64,000 nucleotides of DNA from Clostridiaceae bacterium. GTDB lineage: Bacteria; Bacillota; Clostridia; Peptostreptococcales; Tindalliaceae. Numbering within the stretch: position 1 is the stretch's first letter; each line of letters opens with the position of its first letter. Under the pieces are notes generated by a model that saw nothing but the letters and a program-made list of their open reading frames with translations, did no database searches and was not told the DNA's origin. Where the stretch lies: NCBI GenBank assembly GCA_024635995.1, contig JAGXHW010000024.1, forward strand, positions 1-64,000, in the 5' to 3' direction. Positions 10,194-18,246 of the stretch are shown piece by piece. The translations under genes and the position numbers were made by a program.

Positions 10194-10595
10194 AGGTATT
10201 TTCTCCTTTCAGTTTCCAGCCCATTATAACATAGATTGAAGATGAAATGAGATTTTGGCACATAAAAAGACGTGGGAATTTAATCCTCCACGCCTCTTTA
10301 TGTGCCTTTTGAATAAGACATTGATTAAGCTTGATAGAGATGTTCAGTCCTTTTTTTCATCTAAACTCTCTCCTTTATACTTCTGCTTTATCCTCCTGGT
10401 TTGTCAGGTGGATTAAGTACAGTATAGTTTCAACATGTGCTGGAAATGTGATGAAAAAGTGCTGAAAATAAGAAAAAAAAAGAAATGAAAAAAAGATTAA
10501 AAAAAACACCTGTGCTTGACAGGGGATGTCGCACCTCCATGGGATAATGTTTATAAGAAGCTCACAATGATTCGAACCAGAAGGAGGAATGACCA
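10194..10595. other. Gene-poor spacer with two dyads
   Basis: No convincing gene. It holds an imperfect 15-bp inverted repeat (10261-10275 and 10288-10302, CATAAAAAGACGTGG/CCACGCCTCTTTATG) close to the DUF401 start. A second dyad (10512-10534, GTGC-tt-GACA/TGTC-GCAC) overlaps a TTGACA box upstream of the next gene. A GATAAT box follows 21 bp after TTGACA, which is too far for a normal promoter, so I do not call one. The dyads may be regulatory. Confidence 0.4.
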
Positions 10596-10967
10596 ATGAA
10601 TTCACAAACCAACTCTTTTTATCAGCAGACATTGCCCCTTGCCAAGCCGGTCCCATCGGGGAAAGTGATCCCGTTGTACCCCTTACAAACCAAGTTGCTG
10701 CTGGACGACAAACGGGCTTACCTGATTCTCCATGTAGCCGTTGGCATAGCCCTTGGGGCATCCTTTCTCATGGTGGCCATTGCCCTGTTTACACACATGT
10801 GGCTGCAAAGAAGCGTGATATCAATGGCAGTTACAGTCAGTGTATACGGTGTCATCACTTACTATTATCATGGGATAAAAAGCAAAAAAACACCACTTAT
10901 GGTCAGAGGTGCAACCATTGTTACATTGTCCGCCGCTTCTGTTCTTCTGCTGGTATGGCTGTTATAA
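10596..10967 (+). CDS. Small membrane protein of unknown function
   Basis: 123-aa protein behind a strong AGAAGGAGGAATGACCA ribosome site. The first 45 residues are polar (MNSQTNSFYQQTLP). Three hydrophobic helices follow: YLILHVAVGIALGASFLMV, SVISMAVTVSVYGVITYYY and GATIVTLSAASVLLLVWLL. I do not recognise a family. It is a single-gene unit ended by the hairpin at 10989-11025. Confidence 0.7.
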   Translation: MNSQTNSFYQQTLPLAKPVPSGKVIPLYPLQTKLLLDDKRAYLILHVAVGIALGASFLMVAIALFTHMWLQRSVISMAVTVSVYGVITYYYHGIKSKKTPLMVRGATIVTLSAASVLLLVWLL

Positions 10968-10984
10968 ACAGCACCATAACTAAA

Positions 10985-11026
10985 AAAACCGCTGCAGCAG
11001 GCGTTATGCCCGTGACAGCGGTTTTG
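10985..11026. terminator. Intrinsic terminator, probably bidirectional
   Basis: AAAACCGCTG (10985-10994) pairs with CAGCGGTTTT (11016-11025). An inner GGC/GCC helix closes around GTTAT. The runs of A on the left and T on the right allow termination from both the upstream plus-strand gene and the convergent minus-strand gene. Confidence 0.75.
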
Positions 11027-11046
11027 TAATTGAACACCCAGTTATA

Positions 11047-11538
11047 TTAGAAATCCTGTTTATTTATTTTGCCACCTTCAGCCATGGTCATACGAGTGAT
11101 TTTGCAAAGCTTCTTTTCATCGTCCACCTTGGTACATTCCAATACTTCAATGGTTTTTGTATCATCACCGGTTTCCTTGTAAAAGGATTTTAAGGCTTTC
11201 ATGATGGAGTATGGATGATCCGGGTCTTTAATGGCGATGGTGTTTGTTTCTTTATTGGAAAGTGCCTTAACCACCAATTGTTCCATGTCCGTTTCCTTGG
11301 GAGCCGCAATGATATAGCAATCTGTTGCATCTGCAAGGCACTCAAATCCCTTGACCTGTTTAATACTGTACTTTTCTTTCGCCATATTGCCGATGGTGGC
11401 CAGCAAAGGTAAAATGCCCCATCCCTTGTGTCCGGAAACAAAGATGGTGGACTTGTTTTCAACTGCCTCATCGATGTAGTTTGCCTGTGCTTCCGTCATA
11501 AAACCTTGGTCCACTAATTTTTTTAATCCGATGTTCAT
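11047..11538 (-). CDS. Hypothetical protein with a degenerate P-loop-like segment
   Basis: 163-aa soluble protein with an ATG 7-8 nt behind AAGGAGG. After an N-terminal helix (LKKLVDQGFMTEAQANYIDEAV) comes STIFVSGHKGWGILPLLATI. This has the shape of the Walker A region of secretion ATPases of the CpaF/TadA type, but lacks the Lys-Thr/Ser of a working P-loop. Further on, residues resembling ECLADATDCYIIAAPKET occupy the place of a Walker B region. No function can be assigned. It may be a non-hydrolysing relic of a P-loop fold used as a regulator or scaffold. Confidence 0.7.
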   Translation of the reverse strand: MNIGLKKLVDQGFMTEAQANYIDEAVENKSTIFVSGHKGWGILPLLATIGNMAKEKYSIKQVKGFECLADATDCYIIAAPKETDMEQLVVKALSNKETNTIAIKDPDHPYSIMKALKSFYKETGDDTKTIEVLECTKVDDEKKLCKITRMTMAEGGKINKQDF

Positions 11539-11619
11539 GTTGAACCTCCTTATTCTTTATCCGTCCAATATCATATCACAGGGACTTGCAAAATACCACT
11601 ATATCCACAAGGTAACCAA

Positions 11620-11647
11620 TTGACAGTTGCTACAGGTGGGGTATAAT
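11620..11647 (+). promoter_or_regulatory. Sigma-A type promoter for the 52-aa gene
   Basis: TTGACA (11620-11625) and TATAAT (11642-11647) are both perfect consensus with a 16-bp spacer, about 45 bp before the start codon of the small gene. Confidence 0.8.
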
Positions 11648-11694
11648 AAAACTGTAAACAATTTAAAGAATGTTTAGAAAAGAGGGGCAAGAAA

Positions 11695-11853
11695 ATGAAT
11701 AAAGAGACGATTGAAAAAATGAAAAAATTGATCAACGAAAAAAAGAAAAAGAGTTCCCAACAGGGGCTTAACACAACTGCACCTAATAAAATGGGAAGCG
11801 GTTCAAACAAAGCTTTTAAAAGCACCAAGAGAGGCGGATCCATTAACAAATAG
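11695..11853 (+). CDS. Small basic protein, 52 aa
   Basis: Short reading frame MNKETIEKMKKLINEKKKK that ends ...KRGGSINK. It is very rich in Lys, Ser and Asn, with no hydrophobic core: a short helix followed by a disordered basic tail. It has its own consensus promoter, an AGAGGGG ribosome site and its own terminator, so it is very likely expressed. I do not recognise a family; the composition suggests a nucleic-acid or ribosome binding role, which is inference only. Confidence 0.65.
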   Translation: MNKETIEKMKKLINEKKKKSSQQGLNTTAPNKMGSGSNKAFKSTKRGGSINK

Positions 11854-11860
11854 AAACAGT

Positions 11861-11896
11861 AAAACAGAGAGAAAATCTTTTCTACTCTGTTTTTTA
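11861..11896 (+). terminator. Intrinsic terminator after the 52-aa gene
   Basis: AAAACAGAG (11861-11869) pairs with CTCTGTTTT (11885-11893). The stem continues inward as AGAAAA/TTTTCT with one bulged A. A run of six T follows the G. Confidence 0.8.
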
Positions 11897-11913
11897 TTAC
11901 AGGAGGAAAAGGA

Positions 11914-12789
11914 GTGAAATCAATGCAACGAAAATGGATGGAAGACGTATGTGACACGTACACCTGGAAATCCCCCAACAATTACGTGGGAAGTGAAAAA
12001 GCACTGTCCACGTCAATGATTGGTCTGCGCATTTTTGATTCGCCTTTGCTTGGTGTGGCAGATGCCAGGGACCCTCTCTTTGAAAAAATGAAGGAAGCAT
12101 CTGTCATTGGTCAGCATGTTCTGGCTCCCACAGAATGGTTGCCCCAGGCCAAGAGTGTCATCTCATTCTTTCTTCCTTTCACAAAAGAAGTCAGAGACGG
12201 CAATAAAAAGATCGCAGACTGGCCATCACAGGAATGGCTCCATGCACGTATTGAAGGGCAGGTTTTTGTGTTGGAATTGTGCCGTTACCTGGATAGTATT
12301 TTGCTGGAAGCTGGCCACACCAATCTTATACCAGCCACCGACCCCAGGTTTACAATGAATGACAAGCCACCCACCTTTACCAGCAATTGGTCAGAACGAC
12401 ATGTAGCTTTTGTGGCAGGGTTGGGCACCTTCTCCCTTTCCAAAGGCTTCATCACGAAAAAAGGGGTGGCAGGCCGCTTCGGAAGCGTTGTTACCTCACT
12501 TGCCCTGACAACGGATGTAAGAAAATACACCGAAATTGACGAATATTGTAACCATTGTGGTACCTGCCTGGAAAACTGCCCTGTCAACGCCATATCTTAT
12601 GAGCAGGGGAAAAGACATGAACCCTGCGGAGCCTATCTCGACAAAACCGCCGTTAAATTCAGCCCCCGTTATGGCTGTGGAAAATGCCAGGTAAACGTTC
12701 CCTGCGAACACGGAATTCCTGTGAGAACCAATAAATTGATGCAGACAATCAGACAATCAGCGATAAACTTCGTAGAAAAAGACAGATAG
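11914..12789 (+). CDS. Double [4Fe-4S] ferredoxin-like protein related to epoxyqueuosine reductase
   Basis: 291-aa soluble protein. Its first 190 residues resemble the corrinoid-binding region of QueG-like reductases (VGADARDP-like segments, GLGTFSLSKGFITKKG, GRFGSVVTSL). CNHCGTCLENCP (about residue 211) and CGKCQVNVPCEHG supply the eight cysteines of two [4Fe-4S] clusters. It lacks the C-terminal HEAT repeats of true QueG and is shorter, so it is a relative of unknown substrate rather than QueG itself. Either the GTG at 11914, behind AGGAGG, or the ATG at 11923, behind GGAG, could be the start. The flavodoxin and FMN-binding genes that follow on the same strand suggest a redox function. Confidence 0.8.
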   Translation: MKSMQRKWMEDVCDTYTWKSPNNYVGSEKALSTSMIGLRIFDSPLLGVADARDPLFEKMKEASVIGQHVLAPTEWLPQAKSVISFFLPFTKEVRDGNKKIADWPSQEWLHARIEGQVFVLELCRYLDSILLEAGHTNLIPATDPRFTMNDKPPTFTSNWSERHVAFVAGLGTFSLSKGFITKKGVAGRFGSVVTSLALTTDVRKYTEIDEYCNHCGTCLENCPVNAISYEQGKRHEPCGAYLDKTAVKFSPRYGCGKCQVNVPCEHGIPVRTNKLMQTIRQSAINFVEKDR

Positions 12790-12847
12790 GAAATTGATCC
12801 ATCAATAAACGAGTAAGGTTAGGATGCAGGAAGGAAGGGAAAGCGAA

Positions 12848-13312
12848 ATGAACATTGGTATCATCCTTTATTCACAAACGGGGCACACTTTGTCTGTGGC
12901 AGAAAAATTGCAAAAAGAACTTGAAGAAAAGGGAAAAAACGTTACCATCCAGCAGGTAACCATCAGTGGAGAAGCAGCACCAGATAAATTTACGTTTACA
13001 TCCATACCAAATGTCGATCCTTACGACGCTGTCATTTTTGGCGCACCGGTACACGGATTTCGACTATGTACGGTGATGGAATCCTATTTAAAGCAGCTCC
13101 CTGCCATGGAAGGAAAAGAAGCGGCTTTTCTGGTTACGAAGCAGCTGCCCTTTAACTGGACGGGTGGTACAAACGCAGTTTCAACCATGAAAAAGATCTG
13201 CCAGGAAAAAGGCGCCCGTGTTAAAGGGGCAGAAATAGCTTTCTGGTCAAAATCCAAGCAGGAAAAAAGCGTCAGGGATTCTGTTGATAACCTGAGCCGC
13301 CTGTTTTCGTAG
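12848..13312 (+). CDS. Flavodoxin-like protein
   Basis: 154-aa flavodoxin fold. The N-terminal strand and phosphate loop MNIGIILYSQTGHTLSVAEK bind FMN phosphate, and the segment YDAVIFGAPVHGFRLCTVM fits the second FMN loop. The ATG at 12848 follows GGAAGGGAAAG; an upstream in-frame ATG at 12824 adds eight atypical residues. It sits 58 bp after the ferredoxin-like gene and directly before the FMN-binding gene, so it is probably an electron carrier in a small redox operon. Confidence 0.85.
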   Translation: MNIGIILYSQTGHTLSVAEKLQKELEEKGKNVTIQQVTISGEAAPDKFTFTSIPNVDPYDAVIFGAPVHGFRLCTVMESYLKQLPAMEGKEAAFLVTKQLPFNWTGGTNAVSTMKKICQEKGARVKGAEIAFWSKSKQEKSVRDSVDNLSRLFS

Positions 13313-13329
13313 TGGGAGGAAACATGAAC

Positions 13330-13728
13330 ATGAGCAGAGGAAAGAAAGTACTTATTGGATTAGTAGTAGTAGTCCTGGTGTTGGTGGTGGCCTTCCGTGT
13401 TGTTTTCAGTAAGCTTGAATCCAACCTGGAGGAACTGAACAGCCTGGCTATTGCAGACGTGGATCTGAACACGATTGAAGACGGTACCTACGAAGGCAGC
13501 TACGGCTCCTTCCCCGTTTCCGCCATTGTTGAAGTGACAGTGAAAAACCATGAAATCACAGATATCAAATTAACAGATCATTCCAATGGCCAGGGGCAGC
13601 CGGCAGAGGTATTGCCGGAAAGGGTGGTGGAAGCCCAAAGCCTGGAGGTGGACGTGATCTCCGGTGCGACTTACAGCAGCCGGGTCATTCTTAAGGCCAT
13701 TGAAAATTCCCTGAATGGGGCGACATAG
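13330..13728 (+). CDS. Membrane-anchored FMN-binding domain protein
   Basis: About 132 aa. One N-terminal membrane helix (VLIGLVVVVLVLVVAFRVVF) is followed by an extracytoplasmic FMN_bind domain (YEGSYGSFPVSAIVEVTVKN). The flavinylation motif VISGATYSS is near the C-terminus; in NqrC/RnfG relatives the Thr of SGAT carries FMN attached by ApbE. ATGs at 13324 and 13330 both follow GGGAGGA; the second has the better spacing. It ends the ferredoxin-flavodoxin-FMN_bind cluster, which could pass electrons across the membrane. No apbE is in the window. Confidence 0.85.
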   Translation: MSRGKKVLIGLVVVVLVLVVAFRVVFSKLESNLEELNSLAIADVDLNTIEDGTYEGSYGSFPVSAIVEVTVKNHEITDIKLTDHSNGQGQPAEVLPERVVEAQSLEVDVISGATYSSRVILKAIENSLNGAT

Positions 13729-13740
13729 TATAAAACAAAA

Positions 13741-13790
13741 AGCCGAAGGAGACATCTCATAACAATGAGAGACATCCTTCGGCCTTTGTT
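13741..13790 (+). terminator. Intrinsic terminator of the redox operon
   Basis: GCCGAAGGA (13742-13750) pairs with TCCTTCGGC (13775-13783), with an inner CTCAT/ATGAG helix. The downstream tract is CTTTGTTT. Confidence 0.75.
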
Positions 13791-13963
13791 TGACTTGTTG
13801 CCTAACGACGCGTTTCAGCAGGGTAAAGACGGCTGAAAAGAGTGCCCAATATCACTGCTGGAAAAAGCAGCGCAAATCCAACATATAATAGATTTGTCAA
13901 GCCAAAATGAATATCAAATAAATGTTTAAAGCAAAATGACAGTGGTATACATTATATATAACG

Positions 13964-13982
13964 AATTCGAGATATTCGAATT
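13964..13982. promoter_or_regulatory. Probable MarR-type operator
   Basis: Perfect palindrome AATTCGA-GATAT-TCGAATT, seven-base arms and a five-base centre, just downstream of TATATATAA and 20 bp before the marR-like start. Position and symmetry suggest autoregulation; binding is inferred. Confidence 0.6.
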
Positions 13983-14002
13983 AGAGAAAAAGGAGGGGTG
14001 AC

Positions 14003-14461
14003 ATGGATACGCCGCCGACTAATCAGGAAATCAATGAATCGCTAAAACTTTTTGTGGTGTTATCCAGGGCCGCCAAGGCAGTAAATGACTGCATTGCAGA
14101 TAACATCCGCTCCTATGGATTAAACCCCACTGAATTTGCAGTGATGGAGTTGTTATACCATAAGGGAAGTCAACCAATACAGGTCATTGGAAAGAAGGTG
14201 CTCATCGCCAGCTCAAGCATTACCTATGTGGTGGATAAGTTGGAAAGCAAAGGATACGTTGAGCGAATCGCCAGCCCGGAAGACCGACGGGTGATTTTAG
14301 CCAACTTAACCTCTTCGGGTATAGAATTGATGGTTGGAATATTTCCTGGGCACGCCCAGTCAATTCACCATGTGCTAAGTAGTATACCTAGGGATGAAAA
14401 AAATCACTTAATTCAACAACTAAAAAAAATTGGCATCCATGCTCAGCAGATGCAGCAATAA
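14003..14461 (+). CDS. MarR family transcriptional regulator
   Basis: 152-aa winged-helix regulator. The recognition region KKVLIASSSITYVVDKLESK and the wing SPEDRRVILANLTSSG carry the MarR signature DRR. The start is the ATG behind AGGAGGGG. A 19-bp palindrome lies directly upstream. The wrbA-like flavoprotein gene follows 67 bp downstream, an arrangement seen with MarR/DUF24-type sensors of quinones or oxidants. The ligand is unknown. Confidence 0.88.
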   Translation: MDTPPTNQEINESLKLFVVLSRAAKAVNDCIADNIRSYGLNPTEFAVMELLYHKGSQPIQVIGKKVLIASSSITYVVDKLESKGYVERIASPEDRRVILANLTSSGIELMVGIFPGHAQSIHHVLSSIPRDEKNHLIQQLKKIGIHAQQMQQ

Positions 14462-14527
14462 TGATGAAGATATGGTGAACCAGTCACTGTATCGATAAGG
14501 TAATCAATTTAAAAGGAGAGATCGTTC

Positions 14528-15150
14528 ATGTCAAACGTGAAAGTAGCCGTTATCTTTTACAGCTCTACAGGAACCAATTATCAAATGGCAAATGGGCAGC
14601 GGAAGGTGCAGAAGCAGCAGGTGCAGAAGTCAAGCTGCTTAAGGTGCCTGAGCTGATGCCCCAGTCTGTTATCGATGCTGATCCCTTAAAAGTGGCCCAT
14701 CAGAAAAACGCAGCAGAAGTAACGGATGCGAAACCAGAAGATTTGGATTGGGCAGATGGTGTTGTCTTCAGTACATCCGCTCGCTTTGGGAACATTGCTT
14801 CCCCCATGAAAGCTTTCTTTGATTCAGTGGGAGGTCTGTGGGGACAAGGTAAACTGGTGAACAAAGTAATCAGCGCCATGAGTTCAGCACAAAATCCTCA
14901 TGGTGGTCAGGAAGCTTCTCTGTTGTCACTCTATACCTCTATGTTTCACTGGGGAGCCATCGTGGCAGCCCCGGGCTATACAGATGCGTCAACCTTTGCC
15001 GCCGGAGGCAACCCATATGGTACCAGCGTAACCGTCAGCCCTGAAGGTGTTATACAGGGAGATGAGGAATCACTGAAAACGGCGATCATGCATCAAGCCA
15101 AGCGTACTGTTGAAATTGCCGGCTGGGTGAAGCAGGGTATGGGAAAATAG
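14528..15150 (+). pseudogene. wrbA: WrbA-like NAD(P)H:quinone oxidoreductase with a frameshift
   Basis: FMN-binding WrbA-family flavodoxin, normally about 207 aa. The ATG at 14528, behind AAAAGGAGAGA, starts MSNVKVAVIFYSSTGTNYQM, the FMN phosphate loop. Near 14593 the frame must shift by one base to continue as AAEGAEAAGAEVKLLKVPE and on through FSTSARFGNIASPMKAF to the end. Adding back one T (AATGGGCA to AATTGGGCA) restores a full-length 207-aa protein. In the sequence given the 5' frame stops after about 42 codons. This is either a real inactivating deletion or a base-calling error. The gene follows the marR-like gene and ends at a clear terminator. Confidence 0.85.
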
Positions 15151-15188
15151 GCATAAGAAACGACAAACTGATGGAACATTGAAATATG

Positions 15189-15239
15189 AACAACAGGCAG
15201 CTTAAGAGTAATGCTGTCTGTTGTTATTTCATTTTTAAA
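15189..15239 (+). terminator. Intrinsic terminator after wrbA
   Basis: AACAACAGGCAGC (15189-15201) pairs with GCTGTCTGTTGTT (15213-15225) at 12 of 13 positions, with an 11-nt loop, followed by ATTTCATTTTT. Confidence 0.8.
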
Positions 15240-15332
15240 AGTAAAAATACATATTTCGTTCACCATCTGTTCATGAATGTCGTGTAGAATGGTACAATAG
15301 AAGTAGAACAGCGGCTAAATAAGATAATAACA

Positions 15333-15368
15333 GAGGAGGGATGGAACCAGCGTTGGTTCCGCGTTATG
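15333..15368 (+). promoter_or_regulatory. Ribosome site separated from its start codon by a hairpin
   Basis: GAGGAGGG (15333-15340) is 25 nt from the ATG at 15366, which is too far for normal initiation. Between them GGAACCA (15343-15349) and TGGTTCC (15354-15360) form a perfect 7-bp hairpin. Folding it leaves AT plus GCGTT, an effective spacing of seven nt. An alternative ATG at 15341 opens only a 14-codon frame that runs across the real start. Confidence 0.6.
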
Positions 15369-16490
15369 AAGCACTATTCAATTAATAAAATCCTTAAAAT
15401 TGCATTTATTCTTTTAGGAATTCTTACAGGCAATGCCATATACATATACATTATCCGTAACAGCTCGATGATTATCAACGAGACGTTGCCTCAGTTTATT
15501 CTTGGCATCATACTGGTAAGTGTACTGGCTGGGTATATTTCATCCTGGATATTTGTGGGATTTGTCTACATGGTAAAACGCACCACTGAAATGATCCAGG
15601 AAAAAATCACCTCCACGCCCAAAGAAAAAGTCGCCACAGGCCTGGCTGGACTGTTTGTAGGCTTGGTGTTGGCCTATCTGTTTAGTGGCTTGTTAAGCAT
15701 CATTACTATCCCGTACCTAAACATTATCCTTACCATAACAGTCTACCTGTTCATGGGATACCTTGGTTTTGCACTGGCCAGTCGTGATGAACGGATCATT
15801 GACCTTCAACAGGCCATAGCCAACTTTGGCCAGCAGCGAAAAGAATCCCAGAAGGATAACGAGAATGCATCTGATTCTATAGGCAACGGAGGCAAAGGCT
15901 CACCTAAAATATTGGACACCAGTGTGATCATCGATGGCCGCATTGCAGACATCTGCCGTGCCGGATTTATCGATGGCCCCCTTATCATACCTGAGTTTGT
16001 GCTGGTGAACCTTCGTCATATATCTGCCGAAGAAGATGAACTCATGCAAAAAAGAGGCCGCAGAGGCCTGGAAATGATGTCAGTGCTGCAAAAAGAATTG
16101 AAAGTGGAAGTTAGAATCGCCGAAGAAGAATTTCCCGGTGTGAAAGAAGAAGAGATTAAACTGATTAAACTGGCCCAGCAGATGAAAGGGAAACTGATCA
16201 CCAGTGATGCCAATCTAAACAAAATTGCAGAACTGCACGGCATAGAGGTGCTGAACATGCACCACCTGGCAGAAGCCGTGAAACCAACGGTGTTAACTGG
16301 CGATGAAATGCAGGTGTTGATTGTGAAAGAAGGAAAAAGTCAGGGGCAGGGCGTGGGCTATATGAATGACGGAACCATGATTGTGGTGGAAAATGGGAAA
16401 CGGCACATGGATGAAACCATCGATGTGGTTGTCACCAGTGCCCTGCAAACAGCGGCCGGGCGAATGATTTTTGCCAAGCCGCTGCAGTAA
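15366..16490 (+). CDS. PIN-TRAM domain membrane protein (YacL-like)
   Basis: 374 aa. The N-terminal part has four hydrophobic helices (residues about 8-140). It is followed by a PIN-type nuclease domain from about residue 180 (ILDTSVIIDGRIADI, then ISAEEDELMQKRGRRG and LITSDANLNKIAELHG, giving the acidic active-site residues). A C-terminal TRAM domain (LTGDEMQVLIVKEGKSQGQG, VGYMNDGTMIVVE) is expected to bind RNA. The layout and length match Bacillus YacL and clostridial homologues. The start codon is preceded by the unusual hairpin spacer described separately. It is convergent with the glutamate-synthase-like gene. Confidence 0.9.
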   Translation: MKHYSINKILKIAFILLGILTGNAIYIYIIRNSSMIINETLPQFILGIILVSVLAGYISSWIFVGFVYMVKRTTEMIQEKITSTPKEKVATGLAGLFVGLVLAYLFSGLLSIITIPYLNIILTITVYLFMGYLGFALASRDERIIDLQQAIANFGQQRKESQKDNENASDSIGNGGKGSPKILDTSVIIDGRIADICRAGFIDGPLIIPEFVLVNLRHISAEEDELMQKRGRRGLEMMSVLQKELKVEVRIAEEEFPGVKEEEIKLIKLAQQMKGKLITSDANLNKIAELHGIEVLNMHHLAEAVKPTVLTGDEMQVLIVKEGKSQGQGVGYMNDGTMIVVENGKRHMDETIDVVVTSALQTAAGRMIFAKPLQ

Positions 16491-16509
16491 CCACAGTAAA
16501 ACATTGATA

Positions 16510-18063
16510 TTACCAGTTGTCCAGTATTTCTGTCAAACGGTCGGCACTGTTTTTAATGCCGGTTGTTGATGAAGCCAATTCTGTTAAGGGAAGCAAGTCT
16601 TCCCGGCTCACATAGTCCAGTGAAAAGCGGCGGTTCAGTGCCATAAGCTGCTGTAAACCGGTTGATACGCGTTCCAGATAAGAATATAATCCGATAGCCC
16701 CTGTCGATATGCTGAGGGCTTCATTTCCGTGAACCACTTTTAATTGCTTGACGTTTTCAAATAGTTCTTCGAGGGAGGTTCCAAAACGCTGGAATTCTGG
16801 AGGCACGGTACCAGAAGCGATGGCATCCCCCACTTGTTTTCCCACCATGGCCGCTGCCATGGCTGCCCGGCCGATCCCTACCAGGCTGATATAGGGAGCT
16901 CCCAGTGCCAGTCCTTTAAACACATGATCTTCCATGGTGAATCCACCGGTGATGGCAACAGGTGGCAGGGCATAGCCCTTTTCATTCATTTTGTCCAACA
17001 TGCGGTAGACCATTGATTCCAGGTAAACCGTAGGAATCCCCCATTCATTCATCATTTTTACAGGGCTGTTGCCAGTGCCGCCGCCTGCACCATCAAAGGT
17101 GACCAGGTCCACTTCAGCAGCAGAAGCAATCATCAATATATCCATCAAGTCTTTACCGTCAAAAGGCCCGGTTTTAAAGCAGACACGCTGTGCCCCCAAC
17201 TGACGCAGTTCTTCCACCCGTCTCACCAGGGTGGTTTCGTCCCACATGGGCAACTTGCCCACCTTCTCAAAAACCTGACCGATTCCGTTTCTGTAATTGG
17301 CTGCGATGTCTGGGTCTGATGGATCCGGATAGATCAGATAACCCAATTCCTGAAGATACAAGGCTTCATCCAAGTTCTTAATCCTTCCGATTCCCTGAAT
17401 TCCCTTGGCTGCCTGTCCAAATTTAAGCTCCACAGAGGTAACATTCAATTTTTCAATGCCATATTCCAGCACACCCAGGTGTTCATCATCCATGTTGGCC
17501 TGTAAGACGATATCACCATATCCCTGGTCGTAGGCCCTGAAAGATTCAATCATCTCCTTCAGAAGAGAAGAAGAAGACACTTTACCCCGTTTTAGTTTTA
17601 GGTTTTTGTCTTTCATTACAACATCTTCGCCAATCACCACCACCACACCGGCCAGGGCAGCCCCAGCGTAATAGTCTTTCCAATTGAGCTTGGCCATAGC
17701 CGGCAGAATAATCGGTGCTCTTAAGGGCACCCGGTTTTTTTTGCCAAAAACACTACGAATGTTAACGTTGGAATAGGTGGCTTGTTCAGCGCTTTCAGTG
17801 CAGCCCCAGGCACCAAAAACCCTGCCATTAATGTTGAAATGGGAAAAATCCAGGGGATGCTCCTTCTCAGAAGCAAATTGGTTGATGTCGGTGGCATAGG
17901 GATAAATAGCCTCAGAACCCCTGACAGCAGACAACCCTATCTCACAGGGGCCGGTGCAATCCAGGGTACAGACGGCACACATACCAGAAAAAGGTGACAA
18001 ATGGTTAGGTGTACGCATGTGGGTTTTGGAAATGGTGCTTCCCAGTGATGGGCTATACGACAT
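16510..18063 (-). CDS. FMN-binding glutamate synthase family protein
   Basis: 517-aa enzyme with the FMN/TIM-barrel catalytic domain of glutamate synthase (GltB central domain). Evidence is the ILPAMAKLNWKDYYAGAALAG entry and the FMN phosphate-binding region VDLVTFDGAGGGTGNSP, with the later ITGGFTMEDHVFKGLALGA. The N-terminus carries cysteines (CAVCTLDCTGPCEIG) that may hold an Fe-S cluster. No amidotransferase domain is present, so this is the stand-alone archaeal/clostridial type, whose substrate and electron donor are unsettled. The start ATG follows AAGGGGGAA. It is divergent from the cobalamin riboswitch operon. Confidence 0.87.
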   Translation of the reverse strand: MSYSPSLGSTISKTHMRTPNHLSPFSGMCAVCTLDCTGPCEIGLSAVRGSEAIYPYATDINQFASEKEHPLDFSHFNINGRVFGAWGCTESAEQATYSNVNIRSVFGKKNRVPLRAPIILPAMAKLNWKDYYAGAALAGVVVVIGEDVVMKDKNLKLKRGKVSSSSLLKEMIESFRAYDQGYGDIVLQANMDDEHLGVLEYGIEKLNVTSVELKFGQAAKGIQGIGRIKNLDEALYLQELGYLIYPDPSDPDIAANYRNGIGQVFEKVGKLPMWDETTLVRRVEELRQLGAQRVCFKTGPFDGKDLMDILMIASAAEVDLVTFDGAGGGTGNSPVKMMNEWGIPTVYLESMVYRMLDKMNEKGYALPPVAITGGFTMEDHVFKGLALGAPYISLVGIGRAAMAAAMVGKQVGDAIASGTVPPEFQRFGTSLEELFENVKQLKVVHGNEALSISTGAIGLYSYLERVSTGLQQLMALNRRFSLDYVSREDLLPLTELASSTTGIKNSADRLTEILDNW

Positions 18064-18246
18064 AACAGTTCCCCCTTATCAAATTACGAGCCTATAATGG
18101 ACATATGTTATTGATACTTCAATTATATGATACCCATCTGATATGTTAAATACTATTGGATTTATTGACAACAGTTGTTTTTGAAAAATCCTTTTGTTGA
18201 CATGGTTATTACAGGATGATAAGGTATAATTGATCAATTTCATAAA

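Noticed and set aside
10516..10548. TTGACA and GATAAT as a promoter for the small membrane protein gene
   Set aside because: The spacer is 21 bp, outside the working range; the TTGACA is also part of a dyad.
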